DNA of 64,000 nucleotides from Litsea cubeba. Taxonomy: Eukaryota > Streptophyta > Magnoliopsida > Laurales > Lauraceae. The position numbers and the translations under genes are program-made. Shown here piece by piece: positions 45,686 through 56,235 of the stretch. Each line of letters starts with the position of its first letter. The first letter of the stretch is position 1. A model generated the notes under the pieces. That model made no database searches, was not told the DNA's origin, and was given only the letters and a program-made list of their open reading frames with translations. The stretch lies in the NCBI GenBank assembly GCA_012931725.1, contig CM022951.1:34619690-34683689 (forward strand). The letters are read 5' to 3'.

Positions 45686-47975
45686 CTAAACCCCTTGATA
45701 AAGCGGCGGTAGAAAGAGGCAAGACCATGAAAACTTCGGATGTCATGAAGAGAACTAGGAGTAAGCCAACTTAATTGCTTCAATCTTGCTAGGATCCACC
45801 ATTATTCCTTCATTTGAGACAACATAGCCCAAAAAGGCAAGACTATTTGTCAAGAATTGGCACTTCTGCAAGTTGACATACAATTTCTGCTCCCTTAACA
45901 CTTCAAAGACTTGACGAAGATGCTCCAAGTGTTGTTCCTGATTTTTGCTATATACAAGAATATCATCAAAAAACAACAAAGTGACCAATAAAATGTTTAA
46001 AAACATGGTTCATAAGCCGCATAAAAGTACTAGGTGCATTAGAGAGACCAAAAGGCATGACCATCCATTCAAAGAGGCCATCCCTTGTTTTGAAAGCAGT
46101 CTTCCATTCATCACCCTCTCTCATTCGGATTTGATGATAACCACTTCGAAGATCAATCTTGGAGAAGATGGTGGCACCATGTAGTTGGTCAAGAAGATCA
46201 TCAAGGCGAGGAATAGGAAAACGGTATTTGATAGTAATCTTGTTCACGGCTCTATTATCAACACACATACGCCACGATCCATCTTTCTTTGGTACAAGAA
46301 GGGCAGACAGCACATGGACTCATGCTTTCTCGAATGAAACCCCTGGCCAAAAGATCGTCAACTTGCCTTTGAAGCTCTTCATGCTCCTTAGGATTCATCC
46401 TATAGGCGGGCTTGTTTGGTAGAATGGCACCGGGCATAAGATCAATGCAATGTTGAATGTCCCTCATTGGTGGAAGACCAGTTGGAATTTCTTCCGGAAT
46501 GAGATCATCAAACTCATGAAGAAGAGATTGCATCAAAGGTGGGATTTCATTACTCTCTTCATTTTTCTCCATCACAACAAGAGCATAAGCCTCATTAGTT
46601 CCATCCAAAGTTTTGTAAAATTCTGTTTTAAAGAGAAAATTACTTCCTTCCCCTTTAGAAGGCTTGGGAATGCTCTCAAGTTTGGAAGGACCTAATGTGA
46701 CTTGAACCCCATCCTTTTTAAAAGTGTAGGTATTCTTGAACCCATCATGAATAACCTTCCTATCAAATTGCCAAGGGCGTCCAAGAAGCAAGTGACAAGC
46801 ATCCATGGGAACAACATCACACATAATTTCATCTTTATAATTTTTTCCAATAGAAAATTGAACTAGACAACTTTTTGTTACTTTTACCTCATTTCCTTTA
46901 CGAAGCCATGAAAGCTTGTAAGGTTGAGGATGGTCCTCCATTTTCAGCTGCAATTTCTCCACCATTTTAGTTGCTACCACATTCTCACAGCTCCCTCCAT
47001 CAATGATAACATCACATACCTTACCATGGGATGTGCAACGGGTGTGAAAGATGTTGTTGCGAAGCCAATTCTCTTCCTCTACTTGGGCTGCACTTAGGCT
47101 GAGACGAATGACAAGACACTCTCCTTGGTCTCCATAGGTGATTTCATCTTCATTTTCCACCTCTTCATTAATAGGCAGCTCTTGTTCCGACTCCTCATCC
47201 ACATCTTCTTCAACTAAAGAAACAATCTTGCGGTTAGGGCACTCAGAAGCAATATGACCAAATCCATGACATTTGAAACATTGCCGATTATTAGGATTGG
47301 AAGTGCTAGGACGGTTTGGAATACTCCCACCATCTTTCTTAGGAGGTGATTTAAAATTGTTTGGCTTAGATGTTGGTGAAGGCTTAGAAGTAGAACCACT
47401 CCTCCGGTTGGAAACACCTTTCCAATTTGAAGATCGAAAGCTATTCCCCTGCGATTCTTTAAGTTGGCGCTCCACTGTGATTGCTAACTTGATGACGTCA
47501 TTATAGGTCCAATATGGCTGCAATTGAACAACATTAGCAATATCCTATCGAAGTCCCCCAAGGTAGCGAGCAATGGTTTGTTCTTCAGGCTCAGACACGT
47601 CACAACGCATCTTAAGATGATCAAACTCTGCTATATACTCTTCCACGTACAACTCCTTTTGCCTGAAATTATGGAACTTAAGAAATGCATCTTGACGATA
47701 GTGTTCAGGCAAGAACTTCTTTCTAAGCTCTTTCTTCATCTTGTCCCATGTCACAATTCTCCTCTTTCCTTCACGAGCACGCTGGTTTTTGAGATGTTCC
47801 GACCAAATGGAAGCATATTTCTTCAACTTAATGGCTACAAGCTTCACCTTGCGATTATCCTGCACATCTTTGAAATCAAAAACCCGCTCAACAGTGTTAA
47901 GCCAATCTGTGAACTCATCTCCTTGAATTCTGCCCTCAAACTCTGGGATATCAACTTTGACGTCATCAACCTCGT

Positions 47976-48373
47976 GACTTGACTATAATTAAAAGGCTTT
48001 AGGGAAGCTTGAAAGTCTTCTAAATAAGAGAATTAAGCAACCATTGAAATCCCAAATGCATTGGAAACATAAACCAGAAAACAGAGCAATTTCTGCTGCA
48101 GCAACCAAAATAGCCCTCTGTTCTCGGTCAAAACTGATTCTCCACAAAAATTTCCAACCCCCAAGGCTAATACCATTTTAAAGATATGGAAGTTAGCGAA
48201 CTAACAAAAAAAAAAACGGTTCACAAAAAGGAGTTCTATAGAGAGAGATGTGACTATTTTACTAAAGACTGTATGGGCTGTCCACAGAATCCGAGAATGC
48301 TAAATTTGAAGTTTTTTTTGCATTTTTCTTGGATTGGTTCTTCAACTTTGGTACTTGGGATACTCCGGTATCA
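47976..48373 (-). repeat. Gypsy-2 5' LTR, truncated
   Basis: It starts abruptly at GACTTGACTATAATT, joined to gag sequence, and ends GGTATCA before the CATTC duplication. It lacks about 300 bp at one end and has an internal replacement near 48271-48310. Confidence 0.85.
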
Positions 48374-48857
48374 CATTCATGCATGGCTTAGTACACAGCT
48401 ATCTTGAGAATAAAACACCTCTCTCTTTCTTTCCAAAACTAAAAACTGAGAAGTAGAAAGGACTTCCAGTTCTATGTATATTTTCCCAAGTGAGACTTGG
48501 GAAAAGTTGTCACTCCCCAGATCTGAATAATACAGATCCTGCAATTTAAGGGTCGGGGTTCATTATAATCCGCATCCCATGAGATTGGTCAAATCATAAA
48601 TCATTTAGCAGCAATTTTTTTTCCTTTTCTTTTAACATTCATCACATCATGATATAATTTGTGTGGATTATATTTTTTTGAAGGTGGTGATGATACAGTA
48701 TTTAAGCTCCTCTGAAGGCTATTTTGGGAAAAGAATTGGAGTAAAGGATTTATGTTTACTGATTTGCTTTAAAAGATGAGAAAGATTGTGCAAAACCAAT
48801 TGCTACCTATGATACCCAGATACTTGTACAAGCCCAACGTATTATGCAAAACCAATT
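48374..48857 (+). other. Intron 3, second part of the tandem unit and unique DNA
   Basis: To about 48596 this continues unit 2 of the intronic duplication. The remainder is AT-rich without features. Confidence 0.6.
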
Positions 48858-49082
48858 AAAAGGGCTCTCTAGGACGAGGTATTTTATAATTGTCATGGTC
48901 ATTGAAAGGCAGAAAATTTTATAGATGTGGGACTGGGTGGGGCCATAAGAAGATAGGAAGTCCACTATTGGCTACTGTTTCCTAGTTTGTGGAAATCTTG
49001 TATCTGGAGAAGTAAAAAAGCAACCTGTTGTGGCTCAGTCTAGTTTGGAGGCTGAATATCGTGCATTGGCTTATGGAACTTG
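48858..49082 (+). pseudogene. Copia RNase H relic, 5' half
   Basis: Sense-strand translation gives a degraded LKG block near 48865 and then, with one in-frame TAA, DW..EDRKSTIGYCFLV, CGNLVSGEVKKQ and SSLEAEYRALAYGTC. These match the RNase H domain of a Copia pol, whose TEAEYRA-type active-site block is still legible. It is cut at 49082 by Gypsy-3 and continues at 58506. No LTRs for this element are visible. Confidence 0.78.
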
Positions 49083-51347
49083 TGTCACGACCCAAATCCT
49101 GGGGCCCTGTCAGATCTCTGGATCGTGATAAACTTTGGTAATATTTACCAAACATTAGTCAAATAATTCACATAAGCATTTGGCATTTAAAATCAAATAA
49201 TAATTTCATTTAGTCAAATAGTTCTCAAACTTTACTATGTTCTGTCTGCATCAATAATGTACTAAAACATCATTTAATATCCCTAAACCAGGCTAATCCC
49301 TTTATCTACTAATTTATCTTTTCTCGTGCACTCTTGTCAGCCACGCATATTGAAATTCACGTGCTGATCCTCGTTTTGCTCTGTCCCGCCCGCAGCTTGA
49401 TTACCTGAAGGGGGTAACACAACATCAGTACTACTGGTGAATGAATATTCCTAATTACACAAATCACATAAAATATAACATCACATGCTTTAACAAGTCT
49501 AAATCAATAATTAAATATTATTTAGATTCTTTCACGCACAATCCGTGCCCATGCACATCACCACGCCTCAAAGGCCTTATCGTATACATGTATACCGGTC
49601 ACCATGACCCTGTCTCATCAGACACTTCCACTAAGGACCAGCCATCAAAGTGGCTCATCACGTCCATTAAGGACCCGCCGCTATACCGGCCATCATGGCC
49701 CGAAGCCATCCATCATCCGGACACCAGTCCAACATATGAAACCCAATATATTGTATCTCATAATTATATATCGACTGAAAACATAAACAACAATTAATAG
49801 AATTAAATACTCATGTATAGCAACGTGGGCCCAATCCTAACACCATTCAGATTGATCATTGCCCCAACTAGCATAATTGGCATTGACTGGTATAGGAGTG
49901 TCCCATTTTCAACATTAGTTACTCACTGTCCGTATAATTAATCACAATCTACATAATTGATTATAATCATGTAATTAATCAGGATCTACAAAATTAATCA
50001 TAACCATGTAATCAATCATGATCTACATAATTAATCATAATCATGTAATCAATCATAATCTACATAATTAATCATAATCCATACAAATCTTGAACCATTT
50101 AGATAGTAAGGGTAAACTTGTAATTTCATATATAGTTCAGGTTATTTTCCCCAATAGTTTCATCCAGAACATCTAAGTATACAGCATCACGCCAGAACCT
50201 AGTGGCATAAAATCCAGTGGGCCCCACTAGATAAAATCAAGATCAGACATCTAGGTATGGGTCGCCCAAGACTAGTGTACACTTCCAATGGCTCTGATTC
50301 ACTACTTGACCAATTACTGGGGTCCACAAACCCAAAACGACTTCTACAGTAACAGACGCCTGAGATTTCTTGAATTCTCTGGATAATGGGTCCCACTGGT
50401 CCAATCTCTAGATGATCAACTACACAAGGGTCGACCATGTGTCCCCTTTAGGATGTGGGGTTCCGATTCCAAATCAAACCACATCGTGGGGTCCACAAGT
50501 CAGAAACGACAATCTGCTGATTTGTCTTCACTTCACGCCTGAAGTCTTTGGAACACATTGATCAGTGGTTTCTACTGATTCAAATCTTAGATGCTCATCT
50601 ACACAGTGGTCGACCACCACTCCTCTCACAGATGTGGGGCCCAGATTCTTGATCAGATCATGTAGTGGGTCCCACTACCCTTTTCGTTGGAAATTTCTGT
50701 TTGTGACAGGAAGAAGATAAGTGCAGAATTGCACAGATTCATCATCCGATCCTTCCTTTCCACATGAATCATAATCCAAAGCAAGATTACTAATAGAAAT
50801 CCAAACTTTTCTATTTCACCAAGAAATCAATCCTTTTCTATCCCATTCCAGAACCTGATTTGTCAATTAACTTTAAACTATTTACACAACTAGCAATCCC
50901 ACAACATCTGAGTTCCTTAAACATTCATCTCATCAACTAAACATGGATTGAATAATTAAGGAAGATTCACTCACCTCTGATACACAATTGTTTCCTTCGA
51001 ACTCGAACTTGACATCAACCGCTTTCTCCTTCTTCTCCTAATTTGCAATCCACAAGATTCTCAGACTTTTTCCAATGAATAGAATACCACAAAGGGTCGT
51101 TGGTTCTCATATATAAAGGGGAAGATGGGAATTCCAATCACTTTCAAACTTTCCTTTTAGAGTTGTTTTACAACTCTCTTCTTTCCCAATTCTCTCTCAC
51201 GTGGGATACTTTCTAAGTCATACTAAAAATCTAGACTTCTATTTGCATTATAACTTGGGCTCAATATCATTACAACTTGGGCCAAGCTATAATTAAAACG
51301 CTACCTGGGCCAGACCAATCCTAGGCCCAAGTACTCAGGATATTACA
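49083..51347 (-). repeat. Gypsy-3 3' LTR
   Basis: 2265 bp, TGTCACGACCC...GGATATTACA. It contains an AT-rich tract (49935-50090) of repeated ATCATGTAATCAATCAT-type units. The minus-strand polypurine tract CCCAAGGAGGGGAGTA adjoins at 51348. Confidence 0.95.
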
Positions 51348-51380
51348 TACTCCCCTCCTTGGGAAATTTGGTCCTCCAAA

Positions 51381-54300
51381 TTAAAACATACCTGAGACAA
51401 AAAGATGCGGATACTTGCTCCGAACGTCGTCCTCGAGCTCCCAGGTGGCCTCCTTTGGATCATGATGTGTCCATAACACCTTAACAAGTCGAACTGTTCG
51501 TCGCCGTAACACCATGTCCTTGGTGTCTAAGATTGCAACAGGTCTCTCCTCATAGGATAAATTAGGTTGTAAATCCATTGGCATAAGATCAAGTACATGA
51601 GATGGATCTGGTTCATACTTCTTCAACATTGACACATGAAACACTTTGTGAACACCAGCTAACTGTGATGGAAGGTCCAATTCGTAAGCATTCCCATCGC
51701 TCACACGTCCTGTAATCTTGAATGGTCCGATGTATCGCGGGCTGAGCTTTCCCTTCTTGCCAAATCGCATCACTCCCTTAGTTGGAGAGACTTTGAGGAA
51801 TACGGAGTCACCAACCATAAATTCCAATTCTCGTCGGCGTTTGTCAGCATAACTCTTCTGGCGACTCTGAGCAGTCTTTAACCGATCCCGAATTTTCTTA
51901 ATATTCTCAGTAGAAGTTTGCACCCATTCAGGGCCTAAAATTCGTCGATCGCCCACTTCTTCCCAACAAATCGGAGAACGACAACTCCTACCATACAAAG
52001 CCTCAAAAGGAGCCATCTGAATACTCGAATGATAACTATTGTTGTAAGCAAACTCTGCTAATGGTAACTGCTCATCCCAACTGTCTGTGAAATCTATGGC
52101 ACAGGCTCGAAGCATATCCTCCAACGTTTGATTTGTTCTTTCCGTCTGCCCATCTGTCTGGGGGTGATATGTAGTGCTAAAATGCAATTTAGTACCCATA
52201 GCCTTTTGCAAGCTTTTCCAAAATTGTGAAACAAACCTAGTATCTCTGTCGGAGACGATTGATGCTGGAACGCCATGTAATCGCACAATTTCCCGAACAT
52301 AAGTTTTGGCCAGTTGTTCCATCGTGGTTTTTCCTTTTAGTGGTAAAAAGTGTGCCGATTTAGTCAATCGATCCACGATTACCCAAATTATTTCATTATG
52401 CCTTGAAGTTCGAGGAAATCCGGAAATAAAATCCATAGTGATATGCTCCCATTTCCATTCGGGTATTGGCAACGGCTGCAGTAATCCCCCCGGTTTTCTA
52501 TGATCAGCCTTCACCTGTTGACAAGTGAAACAACGGCCGACAAATTCAGTGACATCATTTTTCATTCCAACCCACCAAAATCTGATTTTTAAATTTTGAT
52601 ACATCTTAGTACTCCCTGGATGGATAGTATATCTTGTATGATGGGCTTCTTTCAAAATTTCATCTTTGATTTCTCGAATATGTGGTACACAGAGTCTGCC
52701 TCGGAAATATAATACACCATTAACAATAGAGAAATATGGTTTATTGTCCATCTTGTCGAAGATATCTATCAATGCTTTATCGTCCCGCTGGTGATCCTTT
52801 ATTCTTTGTATTAATTCGGGTTGAACCTTGAAACTTCCCAATAATACTTTGTTGTCAATAGACCATAAGTTAACATCCAAATCTTTGATCTCTTCAAGCA
52901 ATCTCCATTCCGATGTCAAACAAGCCATCTGTGCTGATTTTCTGCTCAAGGCATCAGCTACAACATTCGCCTTTCCTGGATGATAAAAGATTGAGAAATC
53001 ATAGTCCTTGAGAAATTCCATCCATCTCCGTTGTCTCAAGTTCAACTCCTTTTGAGAAAACATGTACTTGAGGCTCTTATGATCAGTATACACTTCAAAT
53101 TCTTCTCCATAAAGATAGTGCCTCCAAATTTTTAATGCAAATACCACAGCTGCTAACTCAAGGTCGTGCGTAGCATAATTTTGTTCATGGACTTTTAGCT
53201 GTCTGGAAGCATACGCAATCACCTTTCCATGCTGCATGAGAACACACCCTAGTCCTTGCAACGATGCATCACAGTATATCACAAATCCTCCACTCCCAGC
53301 GGGGAGGGTAAGTATTGGTGCCGATGTGAGCTTATCTTTCAAAGTTCGGAAGCTATCTTCACAGTTCTCATTCCAATTAAACGGGACATCTTTCCTTGTG
53401 AGTCTGGTAAGTGGCCCAGCAATTGTAGAAAATCCTTGCACGAACCGTCGATAATAGCCTGCCAAGCCTAAGAAACTTCGAACTTCGGACACATTTGCAG
53501 GTCGCTTCCAATTCGTAACTGCTTCAATTTTAGTAGGATCTACTGATAGTCCTTCTCCTGAAATAATGTGGCCCAAAAAGGTGACTTGTGTAAGCCAAAA
53601 ATCACACTTACTTAGCTTGGCATACAGCTGGTTGTTCCTCAACAGCTGTAAGGAGATACGCAAATGTTCTTCATGCTCGTGCCATTCCTTAGAGTAAATC
53701 AAAATATCATCAATAAATACCACCACAAATTTATCCAAAAAGGGTTGGAAAACTTGGTTCATCATTGCCATGAATGCGGCTGGGGCATTTGTTAAACCGA
53801 AAGGCATGACTAAAAATTCGTAGTGACCATATCGCGTTCGAAATGCCGTCTTGGAAATATCTTCCTCCCTCACCCTTAGCTGATGGTAGCCGGATCGGAG
53901 ATCAATCTTGGAAAAATATTTCGCACCTTGTAGTTGATCAAACAATTCATCAATGCGAGGTAGAGGGTACTTGTTTTTGATAGTCACCTGATTTAACTGT
54001 CTATAATCAATACACACTCTCAAAGTGCCATCCTTTTTCTTCACAAACAACACCGGTGCTCCCCATGGAGATACGCTAGGTCGGATGAATCCTTTTTCTA
54101 ACAACTCCTCCAATTGATCCTTGAGTTCCTTCAGTTCCGCAGGAGCCATTCGATAAGGTGCCTTAGAAATCGGGGCTGTTCCCGGCATTAACTCAATAGT
54201 AAAATCGACCTCTCGAATTGGGGGTAATCCAGGCAAATCATCCAAAAATACTTCCGGAAATTCCCTAACAACAGGGATATCTTCTAATCGGGGCTTCTGT

Positions 54301-56075
54301 TTATCTTCAGTGATAAAAGCTATAAAGCCCTTGCACCCACTCCTCAATAGCTCAACGGCTTTGATGGCTGAGATGACTATTGACCTAACAGGTCTCCTCT
54401 TTCCCACCAAGCTGACCTGAGTAAATCCCCCCAGGTTAAACCGAACTACTTTATTAAAACAATCTAAAATAGCTCGATACCTAGCTAGCCAATCCATTCC
54501 CAAAATGACATCAAAGTCATTCATATGTAATACTACCAGGTCTGCCGGCATCTGCACTTGTGCAATTTCCAGCATACAATCATAAAATATGGTGCTAGTA
54601 CGAACGTGTTCACCCGTGGGTGTTGACACTACCAGTGCATGAGTCAATGTTGAGGGGGAGTTTCCTATCTTAGCAGCAAAAGCATGAGAAACAAAAGAGT
54701 GCGTAGAACCAGAATCGAATAAAATACTAGCTTCATGACTGGAAATTAAAACCATACCCTCAACAACATTATTGGCCGCTTCCGCATCCTGATGGGTCAG
54801 AGCAAAGACTCTCCCATTCTGCTGTTGCCCAGCCTGGTTCCCCCCCTGATTATTCCTGCCTTGATTGTAATATTGTCCTTGAGGTGGGTTCTGCTGGTTT
54901 CCTCGATACTGGTAGGTCTGATTCTGTTGGTAGGGGCGTTGGTTCTGTGGACGCTCCTGTTGACGGTCCTGCTGATTTTGCCTAAAGGGTTGTCCTTGTG
55001 TCTGGTTCTGATTCCTTCCTTGCCTCCTAGGGCAATCCTTTACCTGGTGTCCTTCCTGCCCACAGCCGAAACATCCGCCCTTTCTTTTATTTTGATTTCT
55101 TTCCCTAGCCTCCGGACAATCCTTTACTTTGTGACCTCCCTTTCCACAGCCAAAACACACTCCAGATTTCTTTCGACATTGACTTGTTTCATGGAATCCT
55201 TCACAATGATTGCATACTGGTTTAGTACCCGTTTTCTGTTTCTTGTTGGGAAACTGGTGTTTAGAATTATCTGATTTGCCCTCTGTTGTCACCAGTTGGG
55301 TTTCCCTCTTTATATCTTCGATTGCTTCTTCAGACACGAAAGCTTTCTTTAGAGCCTCTGCATAGGTCTTCGGCTCGTGCAGCTTCACATCTTTCTTAAT
55401 GTCTGGTCGCAGGCCATTAACAAATCGTTCCATCTTTTCCTCTTCTGTAGCCACTAATGTTTCTGCGAAGTGAGACAGTTCGGTGAATTTGATAGCGTAC
55501 TTGGCTACAGTAAGGTTGCCTTGCACCAATGTTTCAAACTCCCTCTTCTTCTGCGCCCGAATGTGATCCGGTATAAACTTCTTTATAAATTCGCGCTTGA
55601 AGAAGGTCCAGGTGATTTCTGCTTCTTGCCCATTAAAGGACCTCTTGGCTGCTTTCCACCACTCCTTCGCATCGCCTTCTAGTTTGAAAGCGGCTAATAT
55701 AGCTTTCTGTTGTTCAGTACACCCCATGACCTCGAAGATGCCTTCCATATGTTCTGCCCATTTATTCGCATCCCATGGGTTAGTGGTCTCCTCAAAACAC
55801 TTTGGGCGAAATTCGTTGAATCTCTTGTATAGAGTATCCCTCTCACGATTTCTGCCTCCATTATTGCTACCTTCACCTGATCCACCCTTATTATTGTTGT
55901 TTCCCTCGCCATTCTCACTTTGGAGTTGGTGGATAGCTGAAATCTGTTCTTGAACCTGCGCATATGCTTTCAAAAAGCTTTCAAACATCTGCCGGGCGTA
56001 CTCCGGCATTTCCATATTCCCATTGTTCTGCTGATTATTGTTGTTTTCATTCTCGTTTTCCTCAACATTAGCCAT
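51381..56075 (-). CDS. Intact Ty3/gypsy gag-pol polyprotein
   Basis: The likely start is the ATG at 56075 (MANVEENEN), giving 1564 codons. An upstream in-frame start at 56114 is weaker. Gag has an Asn-rich N-terminus and the retrotrans_gag fold. Knuckles follow: CNHCEGFHETSQC, CFGCGKGGHKVKDC and CFGCGQEGHQVKDC, the last two looking duplicated. Protease is LFDSGSTHSF with D454. RT has FIDD at 787-790, followed by RNase H. Integrase has an HHCC zinc domain, then DRLTKSAHFLP, SDRDTRFVSQFW and YHPQTDGQTERTNQ. The C-terminal tail VKVLWTHHDPKEATWEL resembles the chromodomain of Tekay/Del elements, which directs insertion to heterochromatin. All catalytic residues I checked are present. Confidence 0.96.
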   Translation of the reverse strand: MANVEENENENNNNQQNNGNMEMPEYARQMFESFLKAYAQVQEQISAIHQLQSENGEGNNNNKGGSGEGSNNGGRNRERDTLYKRFNEFRPKCFEETTNPWDANKWAEHMEGIFEVMGCTEQQKAILAAFKLEGDAKEWWKAAKRSFNGQEAEITWTFFKREFIKKFIPDHIRAQKKREFETLVQGNLTVAKYAIKFTELSHFAETLVATEEEKMERFVNGLRPDIKKDVKLHEPKTYAEALKKAFVSEEAIEDIKRETQLVTTEGKSDNSKHQFPNKKQKTGTKPVCNHCEGFHETSQCRKKSGVCFGCGKGGHKVKDCPEARERNQNKRKGGCFGCGQEGHQVKDCPRRQGRNQNQTQGQPFRQNQQDRQQERPQNQRPYQQNQTYQYRGNQQNPPQGQYYNQGRNNQGGNQAGQQQNGRVFALTHQDAEAANNVVEGMVLISSHEASILFDSGSTHSFVSHAFAAKIGNSPSTLTHALVVSTPTGEHVRTSTIFYDCMLEIAQVQMPADLVVLHMNDFDVILGMDWLARYRAILDCFNKVVRFNLGGFTQVSLVGKRRPVRSIVISAIKAVELLRSGCKGFIAFITEDKQKPRLEDIPVVREFPEVFLDDLPGLPPIREVDFTIELMPGTAPISKAPYRMAPAELKELKDQLEELLEKGFIRPSVSPWGAPVLFVKKKDGTLRVCIDYRQLNQVTIKNKYPLPRIDELFDQLQGAKYFSKIDLRSGYHQLRVREEDISKTAFRTRYGHYEFLVMPFGLTNAPAAFMAMMNQVFQPFLDKFVVVFIDDILIYSKEWHEHEEHLRISLQLLRNNQLYAKLSKCDFWLTQVTFLGHIISGEGLSVDPTKIEAVTNWKRPANVSEVRSFLGLAGYYRRFVQGFSTIAGPLTRLTRKDVPFNWNENCEDSFRTLKDKLTSAPILTLPAGSGGFVIYCDASLQGLGCVLMQHGKVIAYASRQLKVHEQNYATHDLELAAVVFALKIWRHYLYGEEFEVYTDHKSLKYMFSQKELNLRQRRWMEFLKDYDFSIFYHPGKANVVADALSRKSAQMACLTSEWRLLEEIKDLDVNLWSIDNKVLLGSFKVQPELIQRIKDHQRDDKALIDIFDKMDNKPYFSIVNGVLYFRGRLCVPHIREIKDEILKEAHHTRYTIHPGSTKMYQNLKIRFWWVGMKNDVTEFVGRCFTCQQVKADHRKPGGLLQPLPIPEWKWEHITMDFISGFPRTSRHNEIIWVIVDRLTKSAHFLPLKGKTTMEQLAKTYVREIVRLHGVPASIVSDRDTRFVSQFWKSLQKAMGTKLHFSTTYHPQTDGQTERTNQTLEDMLRACAIDFTDSWDEQLPLAEFAYNNSYHSSIQMAPFEALYGRSCRSPICWEEVGDRRILGPEWVQTSTENIKKIRDRLKTAQSRQKSYADKRRRELEFMVGDSVFLKVSPTKGVMRFGKKGKLSPRYIGPFKITGRVSDGNAYELDLPSQLAGVHKVFHVSMLKKYEPDPSHVLDLMPMDLQPNLSYEERPVAILDTKDMVLRRRTVRLVKVLWTHHDPKEATWELEDDVRSKYPHLFVSGMF

Positions 56076-56220
56076 CTTCTTATTTTTTCTGCAAAAGAAA
56101 TAACTGTAAGCCAAAAGATTAATAGCAACATATCTTTCTTAAGTTTCTACCGTTGACACCCCATCGTCCTCACCACGTGGCCTATGGGTTACTAATTCTT
56201 TTAATTGCCCAAAACCTTAT

Positions 56221-56232
56221 GCTCTGATACCA
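56221..56232 (-). promoter_or_regulatory. Gypsy-3 primer-binding site
   Basis: The minus strand reads TGGTATCAGAGC three bases from the 5' LTR. Confidence 0.93.
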
Positions 56233-56235
56233 CTT

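Larger units (their letters stand above)
42399..47976 (-). pseudogene. Gypsy-2 gag-pol remnants
   Basis: Minus-strand pieces in order: gag lacking its N-terminus (VDIPEFEGR onward, 47545-47950), then an in-frame TAG. Next is a frame (46258-47523) with knuckle CFKCHGFGHIASEC, protease DGGS and the start of RT. After a frameshift near 46310 comes RT with FFDD (45755-46313). The nested Copia derivative (44173-45685) interrupts here. RNase H follows (43492-44178), then a frameshift at an 11-T run (43521-43531), integrase with HHCC and DDE (42821-43516), and a C-terminal piece with NVADLSPYYD (42396-42722). I see no chromodomain. The clade is uncertain. Confidence 0.88.
29261..48373 (-). mobile_element. 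Gypsy-2, old Ty3/gypsy element hosting three later insertions
   Basis: The outer ends are TGACGCCGG at 29261 and GGTATCA at 48373, flanked by a perfect CATTC duplication at 29256-29260 and 48374-48378. The left (3') LTR is cut by the TRIM pair and Gypsy-1. Its pieces (29261-29571, 30514-30542, 41776-42398) sum to about 963 bp. The right (5') LTR is truncated to 47976-48373 and joins gag directly, so the PBS and gag start are deleted. Coding capacity is frameshifted. The nested Copia derivative interrupts pol at 44173-45685. Confidence 0.88.

Noticed and set aside
49441..49797. 118-codon frame in the Gypsy-3 LTR, repeated at 56594-56950
   Set aside because: Low-complexity translation in an LTR; the duplicate merely reflects LTR identity.
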